A stretch of DNA of 17,734 nt, taken from assembly GCA_031281765.1 (NCBI GenBank), contig JAITEX010000095.1, positions 1 to 17,734 on the forward strand. The letters are read 5' to 3'. The notes below the pieces were generated by a model. That model searched no databases. It was not told where the DNA came from and was given only the letters and a program-made list of their open reading frames with translations. A program made the position numbers and the translations under genes. The stretch is from Eubacteriales Family XIII. Incertae Sedis bacterium (GTDB lineage Bacteria; Bacillota; Clostridia; Peptostreptococcales; Anaerovoracaceae). Shown here one piece after another: positions 7,736 through 15,569 of this stretch; the first letter of the stretch is position 1; every line of letters begins with the position of its first letter.

Positions 7736-8461
7736 TTACGATTTGATTCCCATCGCGCCCGTGGCGAAAACGAAGAGGGTTACGGAGGAAGCCCCGGCGC
7801 GGAAAAGGGCGCGGGTACAGGCGTCGGCAGTGGAGCCGGTGGTGAACACGTCGTCTATGAGCAGGATTTTTGCGGGGCTGTCCTGATACGGGTTTGGGGC
7901 GGGAACCGGGGGATACGGAGCCGGGGCGGGGTTGGCGGTAAAGACGTCCGAAAGCGCGAGAAGCCGCTCGTCGCGGTTCTTCGTGCTCAGGGTTTCGGTG
8001 GGCCTTGTTTTGATGAGCATATCCGGAGCGTATGCTATGCCGAGGAGTTTCGCGAGATGCGAGGCGATAAGCTCCGTCTGGTTATAGCCGCGCAAACGCT
8101 TCTTTACGGCATGCATCGGAACGGGGACGACGATGTCCGTAGCCGCAATGTCCGGCTCCCCGGCGGCGCGGTCCGCCATGGCCTCCGCTATATACTCTGC
8201 AATGTGGGGCTTGTCGTGGTACTTCATATTGCGCACTAAGCGTTTGACGGGTGAGGTATAGACGGCGCAGTAGAAGCCTTTGCCGAATTCGTGGCCGGAC
8301 GGCAGTTCGCCGAAACGCCAGTCTGTTTCGTGGCGGCACCGGTCACAGAGGGCATAGGGCCGTGAACGGTCGATGAGATTCCCGCAGGAGATACAGTACA
8401 GCGCGGGAGGATAGAGCAGGTCAATTGCCGCTGAAAGCGCCGGTTTTGCGCGCTCAATCAT
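7736..8461 (-). CDS. comFC: ComF family phosphoribosyltransferase-like protein
   Basis: A 241-residue member of the ComF/GntX family, required for natural DNA uptake in studied bacteria, probably acting on single-stranded DNA entering the cytoplasm. An N-terminal zinc-ribbon-like pair CISC (23-26) and CDRC (39-42) precedes a type I phosphoribosyltransferase domain with VVPVPMHAVKKRLRGYNQTE (111-130) and the PRPP loop ILLIDDVFTTGST (199-211). Residues about 176-197 are a Pro/Ala-rich insert (NPAPAPYPPVPAPNPYQDSP) just before the PRPP loop, a place where homologues have only a short turn. The start codon overlaps the recD2 stop by 8 nt, so translation is likely coupled. Pairing with recD2 suggests a shared role in DNA uptake or processing, which is inference. 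Confidence 0.9.
   Translation of the reverse strand: MIERAKPALSAAIDLLYPPALYCISCGNLIDRSRPYALCDRCRHETDWRFGELPSGHEFGKGFYCAVYTSPVKRLVRNMKYHDKPHIAEYIAEAMADRAAGEPDIAATDIVVPVPMHAVKKRLRGYNQTELIASHLAKLLGIAYAPDMLIKTRPTETLSTKNRDERLLALSDVFTANPAPAPYPPVPAPNPYQDSPAKILLIDDVFTTGSTADACTRALFRAGASSVTLFVFATGAMGIKS
7880..7935. repeat. Pro/Ala low-complexity insert inside comFC
   Basis: This GC-rich stretch encodes the Pro/Ala insert of ComF. It begins with GTCCTGATACGGGT (7880-7893, plus strand), which occurs again at 8475-8488 in the 3' end of recD2; in both places it encodes the residues PYQD in frame. The motif GGATACGG is repeated inside it. It looks like slippage-prone sequence. Confidence 0.5.
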
Positions 8462-10751
8462 AGTTTTCGTCGGCGTCCTGATACGGGTCTATGGCGTCTG
8501 TGGGGTCTGAGGGATACGGGTCTATGGCGGGGTCTGAGGGATAAGCGTCTGTGGCCGTCTTGAACAGCGCTTCCGCCGCCTGCGCCTTGTCAAGGAAATT
8601 CCTTAACGCTGACCAACGCTCGCTGTGCGTATCGTTGTCTATCATTGCGTGGAAACGGTGTTCCGCGCCGACGATGACGACACGTTTCTTGCCGCGCGTA
8701 ACGGCGGTGTAAAGCAAATTCCTTGTCGCAAGCATGGGAGGCGCGGCAAAGACGGGAAGTATCACCGTGTCAAACTCACTTCCCTGGCTCTTATGTACCG
8801 TAATCGCGTACGCATGGTCGATTTGGTCCACATCTATCGGCTCATAGGTCGCGTAACGCGAGCCGTCGAAACAGACGGTAATGACGCCATCGTCGTCAAT
8901 GGCGTCAATGACGCCCATGTCCCCATTGAAGACACCTTCACCTTCGGAGAAGTCATTTCTGTCGACCCATTTCAGACGGTAATTGTTTTTGAGTTGCATG
9001 ACACGGTCGCCTACTCGAAACAGGCGCGCGCCGATCTCACGTTCCGTCTTTTCGGGGGCGGGCGGGTTTATGACGCGCTGGAGCTCACGGTTCAGGTTGA
9101 TACTGCCGAGCAGGTTTTTCTTCACCGGGGTAAGCACCTGGGCGCCGGGATTCCGCAGGCAGAGCTTCACGATGGCGGAGAGGATGTCCCCGCCCGCCTC
9201 TCTCGTGACGATCGTGAGATCGGAGTCCCGATCCGACAGGTCGGGACGCCCGCCGCTGTTTATCTCGTGAGCCCCGAGCGCGATGCCGCTGCGTCCGGAC
9301 TGGCGAAAGATGTCCGTCAGCACCGCGGCGGGCACGCGCGCCGAAGCAAGCGTGTCCCTCAGCACATTGCCGGCGCCAACCGGGGGTAATTGGTCGGCGT
9401 CGCCCACAATGATGAGCCTCGTCCCGGACGGTATCGCCTCAAGCAGGGCCTTCATCAGCAAAGCGTCTATCATCGACGCCTCATCGACTATGACGGCGCC
9501 GGCTTCAAGCGGCTTCTCACGGTTCCTCCCGAAACTCATGCTTTCCTCGTCATCGTCATATCCCAACGGAGCGTACTCGAGCAGGCGGTGTATCGTGGAC
9601 GCCGCGTATCCCGTGGCCTCCGTAATACGTTTTGCCGCCCTGCCCGTCGGCGCCGCTATCGCAATGTCAATCCCCTTGATTGACAGCACTTCGGAGATGA
9701 CATGGATGATGGTCGTCTTGCCCGTGCCGGGCCCGCCCGTAATGACAAAGACGCCGTTCGAAAGGGAGCCCGCCACGGCCTTCCTTTGGGAATCGGACAA
9801 GGCCAGGCCCGTCCTCTCCCCGGCCGCCGCCACAAGCGTATCCACGTCATTCAGACGCGGCGAAAGCTCCGCGTCCGCGATCCTCACCATATCGTACGCA
9901 ATCGCTTTCTCCGCCACATAGTACGCCGGCAAAAACGCAAACGCCCTGCCGTCCACATCTTCACGCACGACCTTGCCTTCAAAATTCATCGCGATCAGCG
10001 CGTCCTCCGCCGCGTCGCGCGCCACGTCAAGCAGTCGCGCCGCGTTTTCTATCAAACGCGCTTCCGGCACACAGGTACTCCCGTCCTGCGCGTACCGCCG
10101 CAGCACATAAATCACGCCGCTGCGTATCCGGTCCTCGCTGTCCGGGCTGATACCGATGCGCGCCGCTATTTCGTCAGCCGTCTTGAATCCGATGCCCTTG
10201 ACGTCCTCCACCATGCAGTAGGGATTTTTGCGTATGACGGCTACCGCGTCGGGCCCGTAATGCTCGTAGAGCTTCATCGCGGCCGCGGCGCCGATACCGA
10301 ACTGGCCGAACTGCATTATCACTTCGGCAAATTCCTTATGCTCCTTATATGATTCGTTGATGCCCGGCCATTTCTTCGGGCCGATGCCCTCGACCTCCAT
10401 CAGCCGCTTCGGTTCGTTCTCGATAATATCAAGCGCCTCGTCCCCGAACTTCGCCACAATCAGACGCGCGGTTTTCGGCCCCACCCCGCGCACGATGCCC
10501 GAGGCGAGAAAATTCTCTATCTCATCGGTACTCTCCGGTTGGGTTTCCGTATACGAGGTAAAGACGAACTGTTCGCCGTAGCGCGGGTGTACCGCAACGC
10601 TGCCCGAGAACTCAAAACTCCTTCCGGCCTTGGCGCCCGGCAAATTCCCCCGTACCGTAAGAGGGCGCCCCTTCTCGTCCTGCGCGCGCGCTACGAGAAA
10701 TCCGTTCGATTCATTATAGAAAACTATAGAGGTGAGAGCGGCTTTCACCAT
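8454..10751 (-). CDS. recD2: RecD2-type ATP-dependent DNA helicase (SF1B)
   Basis: A 765-residue 5'-3' superfamily 1 helicase of the RecD2/RecD-like class, which works without RecBC in repair and replication. In order: an N-terminal OB-like domain (about 1-70, with VHPRYGEQF at 54-62), helix-hairpin-helix repeats (LASGIVRGVGPKTA 82-95; VEGIGPKK 120-127; VKGIGFKTADEIA 184-196), Walker A GGPGTGKT (339-346), motif Ia APTGRAAKR (367-375), Walker B VDEASMID (422-429), motif III GDADQLPPVGAGN (450-462), and near the C-terminus ITVHKSQGSEFDTVILP and LYTAVTRGKKRVVIVG. The last 35 residues are an unusual Asp/Pro/Tyr-rich repeat tail (YPSDPAIDPYPSDPTDAIDP). The ATG has an AGAGGA site and overlaps the yhaM stop by 7 nt; its own stop overlaps comFC. 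Confidence 0.97.
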   Translation of the reverse strand: MVKAALTSIVFYNESNGFLVARAQDEKGRPLTVRGNLPGAKAGRSFEFSGSVAVHPRYGEQFVFTSYTETQPESTDEIENFLASGIVRGVGPKTARLIVAKFGDEALDIIENEPKRLMEVEGIGPKKWPGINESYKEHKEFAEVIMQFGQFGIGAAAAMKLYEHYGPDAVAVIRKNPYCMVEDVKGIGFKTADEIAARIGISPDSEDRIRSGVIYVLRRYAQDGSTCVPEARLIENAARLLDVARDAAEDALIAMNFEGKVVREDVDGRAFAFLPAYYVAEKAIAYDMVRIADAELSPRLNDVDTLVAAAGERTGLALSDSQRKAVAGSLSNGVFVITGGPGTGKTTIIHVISEVLSIKGIDIAIAAPTGRAAKRITEATGYAASTIHRLLEYAPLGYDDDEESMSFGRNREKPLEAGAVIVDEASMIDALLMKALLEAIPSGTRLIIVGDADQLPPVGAGNVLRDTLASARVPAAVLTDIFRQSGRSGIALGAHEINSGGRPDLSDRDSDLTIVTREAGGDILSAIVKLCLRNPGAQVLTPVKKNLLGSINLNRELQRVINPPAPEKTEREIGARLFRVGDRVMQLKNNYRLKWVDRNDFSEGEGVFNGDMGVIDAIDDDGVITVCFDGSRYATYEPIDVDQIDHAYAITVHKSQGSEFDTVILPVFAAPPMLATRNLLYTAVTRGKKRVVIVGAEHRFHAMIDNDTHSERWSALRNFLDKAQAAEALFKTATDAYPSDPAIDPYPSDPTDAIDPYQDADENYD
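8475..8554. repeat. Short tandem repeats encoding the RecD2 C-terminal tail
   Basis: GGGGTCTGAGGGATA occurs at 8502-8516 and 8529-8543 (27-nt period), ATACGGGTCTATGGCG at 8481-8496 and 8514-8529, and GCGTCTGTGG at 8494-8503 and 8545-8554. Together they form about three degenerate units that encode YPSDP/IDPY blocks. The periods of 27 and 33 nt are multiples of three, so changes in copy number keep the frame. Confidence 0.75.
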
Positions 10752-11704
10752 GTCCTCTTGTAAATTCTTCTGTTATCCAAGGTCCACACGCGCTCGGAAA
10801 ATTCACCCGGCTGCGTCATCGTGAGCGCGTCCTCCATATCGAACAGCTTCGCGTCGAGCATATCGAGGTAGTGGAGCGCCTCCGCCTCCGGGAACATCGG
10901 CTTCTTCGGGCTTCCGTACTCGGGCTCATAGTGATGCGATATGGCCATATGTTCAAGCATGATCCGTTTCTCGTCCGGAACCCCGAGCTCGTCGCAGAGC
11001 CGGTCAAGCTCTATCGCGCCCTGGACCAAATGTCCGAGCAGCACGCCTTCAAACGTGTACTCCGAGACGACGCCCATTTCGTCCGCGTCCATCTCGTTCA
11101 GCTTTTCCATATCGTGCATAATAACGCCCGTCACGAGCAGGTCGCGACTGAGTCCCGTATAGACCTCGCAGAGCTTTTCGGCAGTCATCAGCATGCGTTT
11201 CATATGCCAGAGCAAACCCGCGTATTCCGCGTGATGGTTCTTTGACGCCGCCGGCCAATACATGAGGCGGTCCTTGTTCAACGTCAGCAAACGCTCGGCC
11301 ACCGCACGCAGATCCTTATCCGTCACCGCCGCCGCCGCTTTCAACATATAGTCGTACATCTTCACCGGATCCTCCGGCGCGGCCTTGAAGAAGTCCCTCT
11401 TATCGAGCGCATCCTGTTCGTTCGCGACGCGCAGCTTGCCGACGCGAAGTTGGCGCGTACTGTTCCATTCGGTCACCGTACCCTTGATTTTCAGAATATC
11501 GCCCACACGGATGCGGGCAAGTGACTCGGCCTCCGCGTCGGAAACGTCCCACTTTTTCGCGCGTATCTCCCCGCTCTTGTCCGCGAGGAACAGGTCGAGA
11601 TACTGCTTGCCGTTCGAGCCGACTTTGACCGAAAGGTCGCGTACGAGGAAAAAGTCCGTCACTTCCTCATCGGGTATTAAATTTACTACAAATCGTTCTT
11701 TCAT
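10745..11704 (-). CDS. yhaM: 3'-5' exoribonuclease YhaM family protein (OB fold + HD domain)
   Basis: A 319-residue protein with an N-terminal nucleic-acid-binding OB domain (about 13-92: VRDLSVKVGSNGKQYLDLFL at 21-40, the strand GEIRAKKWDV, and VGDILKIKGTVTEWNSTRQL at 67-86) and an HD phosphohydrolase domain (about 140-290) with NHHAEYAGLLWHMKRM (156-171) and the HD pair H197-D198 in VIMHDMEKLNEM. YhaM trims RNA and some DNA from the 3' end with a metal ion and turns over short mRNA fragments. The HD motif reads HDMEK rather than the common HDIGK; the metal ligands are kept. It starts the yhaM-recD2-comFC unit from a strong promoter. The sequence before the ATG has only a weak AGG site. The stop overlaps recD2 by 7 nt, so translation is coupled. 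Confidence 0.93.
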   Translation of the reverse strand: MKERFVVNLIPDEEVTDFFLVRDLSVKVGSNGKQYLDLFLADKSGEIRAKKWDVSDAEAESLARIRVGDILKIKGTVTEWNSTRQLRVGKLRVANEQDALDKRDFFKAAPEDPVKMYDYMLKAAAAVTDKDLRAVAERLLTLNKDRLMYWPAASKNHHAEYAGLLWHMKRMLMTAEKLCEVYTGLSRDLLVTGVIMHDMEKLNEMDADEMGVVSEYTFEGVLLGHLVQGAIELDRLCDELGVPDEKRIMLEHMAISHHYEPEYGSPKKPMFPEAEALHYLDMLDAKLFDMEDALTMTQPGEFSERVWTLDNRRIYKRTW

Positions 11705-11725
11705 GTTTTTTACCTATCTTACATT

Positions 11726-11754
11726 ACTTTACATCAATTCGTTTCGCGTGTCAA
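11726..11754 (-). promoter_or_regulatory. Sigma-A-type promoter of yhaM-recD2-comFC
   Basis: On the minus strand a perfect TTGACA (11749-11754) is 17 nt (11732-11748) upstream of TAAAGT (11726-11731, 4 of 6 consensus). Transcription would start near 11719, about 15 nt before the yhaM ATG, giving a very short leader. No other promoter of this quality is seen between 11705 and 11801. Confidence 0.8.
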
Positions 11755-11801
11755 CCCCTTCGGCAAAAATTTTTTGCATAATTTTTTCGTCGGGACAGTC
11801 C

Positions 11802-12431
11802 TTACCGGATAAAGTGGGTCCACGCCCGCGGCTCATCGAGCACCGGCCTCTCGATACCCGCCTTGCGCGCCGCGTCAAAGCTTTTCACCATCCACGAGAT
11901 ATTGCGCGCAAGCAGGCGGACCGTCTGTAATCCTTCTATGTCCCCCTCCGCATCGCCGGGTTTCATGCCAAAGACCATCGGCCAATACTGCGTCGCCGCC
12001 ATCGGCATACCGTTTATCGGGAAATACTTCTGCAAATCGTCAAGCGTCGCCGTCGCGCCGGCCCTGCGCGCGCACGCGACAGCCGCGCCGACCTTGCCCG
12101 CAAACAGGCCGCCGCCCGCGTAGAATACGCGGTCCAGCACGGACAGCGCCGCCCCGTTCGCCGACGCGTAATAGACCGGCGACCCGACCACAAACGCGTC
12201 GCAGTCCACTATCTTCTCGAGAATCTCATTGACGATATCGCCGTCGAATACGCAGCGGCCATCGAGCTTCAAACAACTGCGGCAGCCGATGCAGCCCCGT
12301 ATCGGCTCCGTCCCGATGTGCAGCAGCTCCGTCTCCAAACCTCCGGCCTCCAGCTCATCTATCATCGCGCCGAGCGCCGTCATCGTCGTTCCGTTCCGAT
12401 GCGGGCTCCCGTTCAAAAGCAACACTTTCAT
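11802..12431 (-). CDS. Flavodoxin-fold NAD(P)H-dependent FMN reductase / iron-sulfur flavoprotein-like
   Basis: A 209-residue flavodoxin-like protein. The N-terminal FMN phosphate loop is LLLNGSPHRNGTT (4-16), and the second FMN-contacting segment is FVVGSPVYYASANGAALSVL near 95-114. Between them is a compact cysteine cluster, C47-x2-C50-x2-C53-x6-C60 (GCIGCRSCLKLDGRC). This is the spacing of archaeal and clostridial iron-sulfur flavoproteins, which pass electrons between ferredoxin-type carriers and FMN; many related FMN reductases keep only some of these cysteines. Exact substrate is unknown. The ATG has a GGAG site about 5 nt upstream. It seems to be a single-gene unit with a TATAAT box about 50 nt upstream of the ATG, and no clear terminator lies between it and the yhaM promoter. 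Confidence 0.88.
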   Translation of the reverse strand: MKVLLLNGSPHRNGTTMTALGAMIDELEAGGLETELLHIGTEPIRGCIGCRSCLKLDGRCVFDGDIVNEILEKIVDCDAFVVGSPVYYASANGAALSVLDRVFYAGGGLFAGKVGAAVACARRAGATATLDDLQKYFPINGMPMAATQYWPMVFGMKPGDAEGDIEGLQTVRLLARNISWMVKSFDAARKAGIERPVLDEPRAWTHFIR

Positions 12432-12478
12432 ACTCTCCGCCCTTTCATTATCCCTCTCACATCACCGTCCATACTGCT

Positions 12479-12484
12479 ATTATA
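12479..12484 (-). promoter_or_regulatory. -10 box upstream of the flavoprotein gene
   Basis: A perfect TATAAT on the minus strand lies about 50 nt before the flavoprotein ATG. The place where a -35 box would lie is occupied by the hairpin repeat at 12490-12522, and no consensus -35 is visible. The promoter may be weak, activator-dependent, or altered by insertion of the repeat. Confidence 0.4.
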
Positions 12485-12489
12485 CATCA

Positions 12490-12522
12490 GCGACACAACA
12501 GGGACGTTCTTTTTTGTGTCGC
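12490..12522. repeat. REP-like hairpin element, copy 1
   Basis: GCGACACAA (12490-12498) and TTGTGTCGC (12514-12522) form a perfect 9-bp inverted repeat around a 15-nt loop. The 20-mer GGGACGTTCTTTTTTGTGTC (12501-12520) is found unchanged at 17260-17279. Motifs of this kind (GACACAA..GGGACG-TTCT..TTGTGTC) are scattered in many clostridial genomes and are often linked to IS200/RAYT-like transposases; that link is my recollection, not shown here, as no such transposase is in the window. Confidence 0.7.
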
Positions 12523-12543
12523 GTGGCCGGAAAGATGATACCT

Positions 12544-12573
12544 AAACGCCCGGCGGGATGGATCCGCCGGGCG
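12544..12573 (-). terminator. Terminator of the 980-residue surface-protein gene
   Basis: CGCCCGGCGG (12547-12556) and CCGCCGGGCG (12564-12573) make a perfect 10-bp GC-rich stem with a 7-nt loop, about 54 nt after the stop codon at 12627. On the minus strand the stem is followed by only TTT (12544-12546), so the U-tract is short. A plus-strand role is less likely, as no plus-strand gene lies nearby. The same arms recur at 17292-17317. Confidence 0.7.
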
Positions 12574-12626
12574 CAGGTTTTCAGTTCGTTATTCTCAGCA
12601 TAACGGGATCATCATTTTTCTCCGCT

Positions 12627-15569
12627 TCACTCCTCGCTTTCCTCTTCCTTGCGCCGCCGCTTGAGAAGAAGCAGCAGGAGAGCGAGCAGCGCGAGTATGC
12701 CGGCAAGGGCGCCGAGCAGGCCGAACAATGACCAGCCGTCCTCCGCCTGCGATGAGGTGGACTTATCGCCGAAGCCGGCCTTTCCCTGCGATGTGCCCGT
12801 ATCCGGAGGACTGGCATTCGGGCTGCTATCGGGCTTTGCGAGCGGCGGCGTTACGCTCACTGCGGGCGCTCCCGAACCGTTCTTCCGGTTCTGGACCTTG
12901 ACGGTACGGTTCTGAACATTGACGATAATGTTCTTTGCCACGTTCCGCCACGAGGGCTTTGTCTTACCCCGGCCCTTTGCCTTGTCGCCGTTACCGACCG
13001 GATTCTTAGGCGCCGTCGTGTTCTTCCCCTTGTCTAAGATTTTCGGCTCTTTATTGATGGTTACCGGCCCGGCAACCTTACTTGCCGCGCTCTTATTCGT
13101 GGCGTGGTCTATCGCTATGGCATACAGATCGTAGGTCCCGCTTGCCACCTCGTCATACGCGTTCGTGTACGTATCCCAGCCCGGGGCCGAATACTCCGGC
13201 GCGGGGTTGCCCGCCTTTACAAACAGATATTTTATGACCGACGACTTGTCGAGATTGTCGGTTGCGGTAGGCTCCGAGACGAGCGGGAACGGCCGGTTGT
13301 TCGCGCCGCAGACCGGCTGCAGCGTCGCATACCCCGAAAGCGACGGCGGGGTATTATCGAATTTGACCGTCTTGCCCGGCGACCCGGGGCTCAGCTCGAC
13401 AAGGTGGGCCGCATCGGCCGGGTCAAGCAGGATAGCGTCCCAACTCTCCCCGCTTGCGGACGCGCTCTCGGCGTTGTATCCCGGCTTCGTATGCGTCTTT
13501 TGCGTGCCGGCCGCGTTCCCCTTTATGGTCTTATGGCTGTCATATGCGCCGCTCTTTCTCAGCGAAAGGTCGTAGCTGCCCCCTTCGGTCGCCCCTGCGA
13601 CTATGTCCACATCCTTCCGCCGGTTTGTATCCGCGCTCGCATGCGTCGAGAGCCACTCGCCGCCATAGGGCGTCTCCGTATCCGCATAATACATGCCGAC
13701 GGTCGGGGCCACCCCGCTTTTCGTCACAATGCCGCTCTTGACTTTGCCTATGCTCATATTGCCCGCTTTGTCGCGCACCATCGCATAGAGGTCAAGGCCT
13801 CCTATGCGGCCGGTATTGAGGCTGGCGTTTGTGACGTCGCTCTTCTCCACCCATCCGGCGGTAGACTCCGTCGGCGCCGGGGCGCCGCTCTCCACGAGCA
13901 TATAGCGCGGTTTATAGCTGTTCAGCGTAGAAGGCACGCGGTCCTTCGTGCTGACGACGCCCGAAAGCGCGTCAAGCCCCTTGTAGTTTTCCGTAAAGGT
14001 CTCGATGGCGCCATGCGCGTCTTGCGTAAACGTCACGTGCGAAGTACCGGGCTTGGCCGGGGCGGTCCGGTCAATTTTCACCGTCTTGTAAGCGGCGTCC
14101 GACAGATCATCGCCCCAGACCGTCCCCACGAACTTGCCGCCGATTTTCGTTCCCCCGCTTGATGGCGAATCCGTTTTGTAGGAGGCAAACACATAGTCGT
14201 CGCGTTCTTTTTTTTGCGTTCCATGGACTTTGTCCGCGCCCGTAAGGCCGCTCACATAATAATGGTCGTCCGCGCCCCACTGCTTCGCGCCGCCACTCTT
14301 CAGCGTTACGCCCGGCGGGTTTGAATTTCCCGCGACCGTTACGCGAAGCGGCTGGTTTGTCCACCCGTCTATCAGAGTAGTCTTGTCTGTACTCGTATAC
14401 GCCTTGCCCGCGATGGAGGCGCCGGCCGCGTTCACCGCGCCATCAGCAAATTCAACATTCACCCTCGGGCCGCCGTTTATCCGGGAGATAAGCCGGCGTT
14501 TTGCCGTCGCCTTGTCCCCCGATGCGTCGGTCGCCGTATATTCGTATTCGCTTTCGCCTATGGTGGTGTATTGCGACGCGTTCTGCTGCGGTTTCTCTCC
14601 GCGCGTCGGCATGGGTTTGACCGATGTCGAACCGGTCCCGTTTATGCTCTTTCCGTCACCGGGGTCATACGAATAGTTCTTCTGCGTGAAGCTGCCCGCC
14701 TTCAACGTCGTATCCGTGAATAACGTCCCCGACTTGCCTTTCGCCGTAACATTATCCATAAGAGCCTCGCCCTTCGAGTCGAGATGGCTGCTTTCCTGCG
14801 CTCCCGTCGCATTCAGATAACGCGTTTGGTCAGGCGCGTCCACCACCGGCTGAGCGTTTTTATAGGCAATGCCTTCCGTAGTATACTGAACCCTTACTTC
14901 GGAAACCTCGGTCTTGGTATAATGCGCACCGAGAGACGTGCTGCTTGACCGGTACGTGCTTTTATTATCGTAGTGCCCTTTTTTTACCTGCGGGTCGGTC
15001 ACGGCAGAGCCGCTATCCGGAAGCCCGAAACGTATCGTTTCCGGAGAATCCGTATTGTACCCTAAGGATAGCGCCAATTCCGGATTATGTACCTTGTAGG
15101 AATCCGCGGCATGGTCATGTTCTTTACACCGGTGGAGCGACGCCTCATAATCAAATTCCTCTTGCGCCCAATATGATGCTCCGCCATCGGTAGTAGAAAT
15201 AGTATTAACCGTTATTGACGGGTCGCTTATCGTTACGGATATGGAGCAGTCGCACGACGGAGCCTTATACGTCTGTGTCGGGCCGGGTTCCCAACTTTCA
15301 TTAAGCTTTGTTGTCGTTAATTGAGCGGGATCACAGTTAAATTCAAATTTCGTTTTATGCCGTATAAGCGTATCGCTGTGCGGAATGGACGCGGGAACCG
15401 CATACTTTTCCGCGTACGCTTCCTCCGTCATGCCCGGGCCGGTCATCCCCGTCAAACCCGTAAGTGCGGGACCGGTTCCGAGAACTACGGCGACGCACAA
15501 GAGCAGAGCGATACCTCTCTGCGCCATCATCTTTCTTCTGAATCGGCTTGCCTCAGTATTGATATTCAT
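12627..15569 (-). CDS. Large exported, membrane-anchored protein with duplicated Ig-like units
   Basis: A 980-residue protein with no enzyme motif that I recognise. Residues 1-53 form a long signal peptide: basic RFRRKMMAQR, hydrophobic GIALLLCVAVVLG, and a likely cut after AYA (51-53). The external part holds a cysteine-containing N-terminal region (about 65-230), then two related units of about 220-250 residues (369-616 and 621-837). Each ends in a module with KTVK-D-T-P (495-504; 733-742), Y-V--G-PAP (556-566; 781-791), GW, DLYA and D-A-N-S--KV (600-610; 821-831), typical of bacterial Ig-like repeats. A Lys/Asn/Pro-rich stalk (843-940) leads to a C-terminal anchor WSLFGLLGALAG...LLLLLL (946-969) and a KRRRKEEESEE tail. 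There is no LPxTG. The ATG has an AAAGG site. A role in adhesion or surface structure is inferred only from layout. Confidence 0.85.
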   Translation of the reverse strand: MNINTEASRFRRKMMAQRGIALLLCVAVVLGTGPALTGLTGMTGPGMTEEAYAEKYAVPASIPHSDTLIRHKTKFEFNCDPAQLTTTKLNESWEPGPTQTYKAPSCDCSISVTISDPSITVNTISTTDGGASYWAQEEFDYEASLHRCKEHDHAADSYKVHNPELALSLGYNTDSPETIRFGLPDSGSAVTDPQVKKGHYDNKSTYRSSSTSLGAHYTKTEVSEVRVQYTTEGIAYKNAQPVVDAPDQTRYLNATGAQESSHLDSKGEALMDNVTAKGKSGTLFTDTTLKAGSFTQKNYSYDPGDGKSINGTGSTSVKPMPTRGEKPQQNASQYTTIGESEYEYTATDASGDKATAKRRLISRINGGPRVNVEFADGAVNAAGASIAGKAYTSTDKTTLIDGWTNQPLRVTVAGNSNPPGVTLKSGGAKQWGADDHYYVSGLTGADKVHGTQKKERDDYVFASYKTDSPSSGGTKIGGKFVGTVWGDDLSDAAYKTVKIDRTAPAKPGTSHVTFTQDAHGAIETFTENYKGLDALSGVVSTKDRVPSTLNSYKPRYMLVESGAPAPTESTAGWVEKSDVTNASLNTGRIGGLDLYAMVRDKAGNMSIGKVKSGIVTKSGVAPTVGMYYADTETPYGGEWLSTHASADTNRRKDVDIVAGATEGGSYDLSLRKSGAYDSHKTIKGNAAGTQKTHTKPGYNAESASASGESWDAILLDPADAAHLVELSPGSPGKTVKFDNTPPSLSGYATLQPVCGANNRPFPLVSEPTATDNLDKSSVIKYLFVKAGNPAPEYSAPGWDTYTNAYDEVASGTYDLYAIAIDHATNKSAASKVAGPVTINKEPKILDKGKNTTAPKNPVGNGDKAKGRGKTKPSWRNVAKNIIVNVQNRTVKVQNRKNGSGAPAVSVTPPLAKPDSSPNASPPDTGTSQGKAGFGDKSTSSQAEDGWSLFGLLGALAGILALLALLLLLLKRRRKEEESEE

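Noticed and set aside
8625..9389. 254-codon open frame on the plus strand
   Set aside because: Antisense to recD2, whose helicase motifs fix the true coding strand.
11763..11777. AT-rich palindrome as terminator of the flavoprotein gene
   Set aside because: The stem is A-T only apart from its closing G-C pairs, has almost no loop, and is not followed by a U-tract on the minus strand.
13104..14162. 352-codon open frame on the plus strand
   Set aside because: Antisense to the 980-residue surface protein, with a very Arg-rich product and no recognisable domain or ribosome site.
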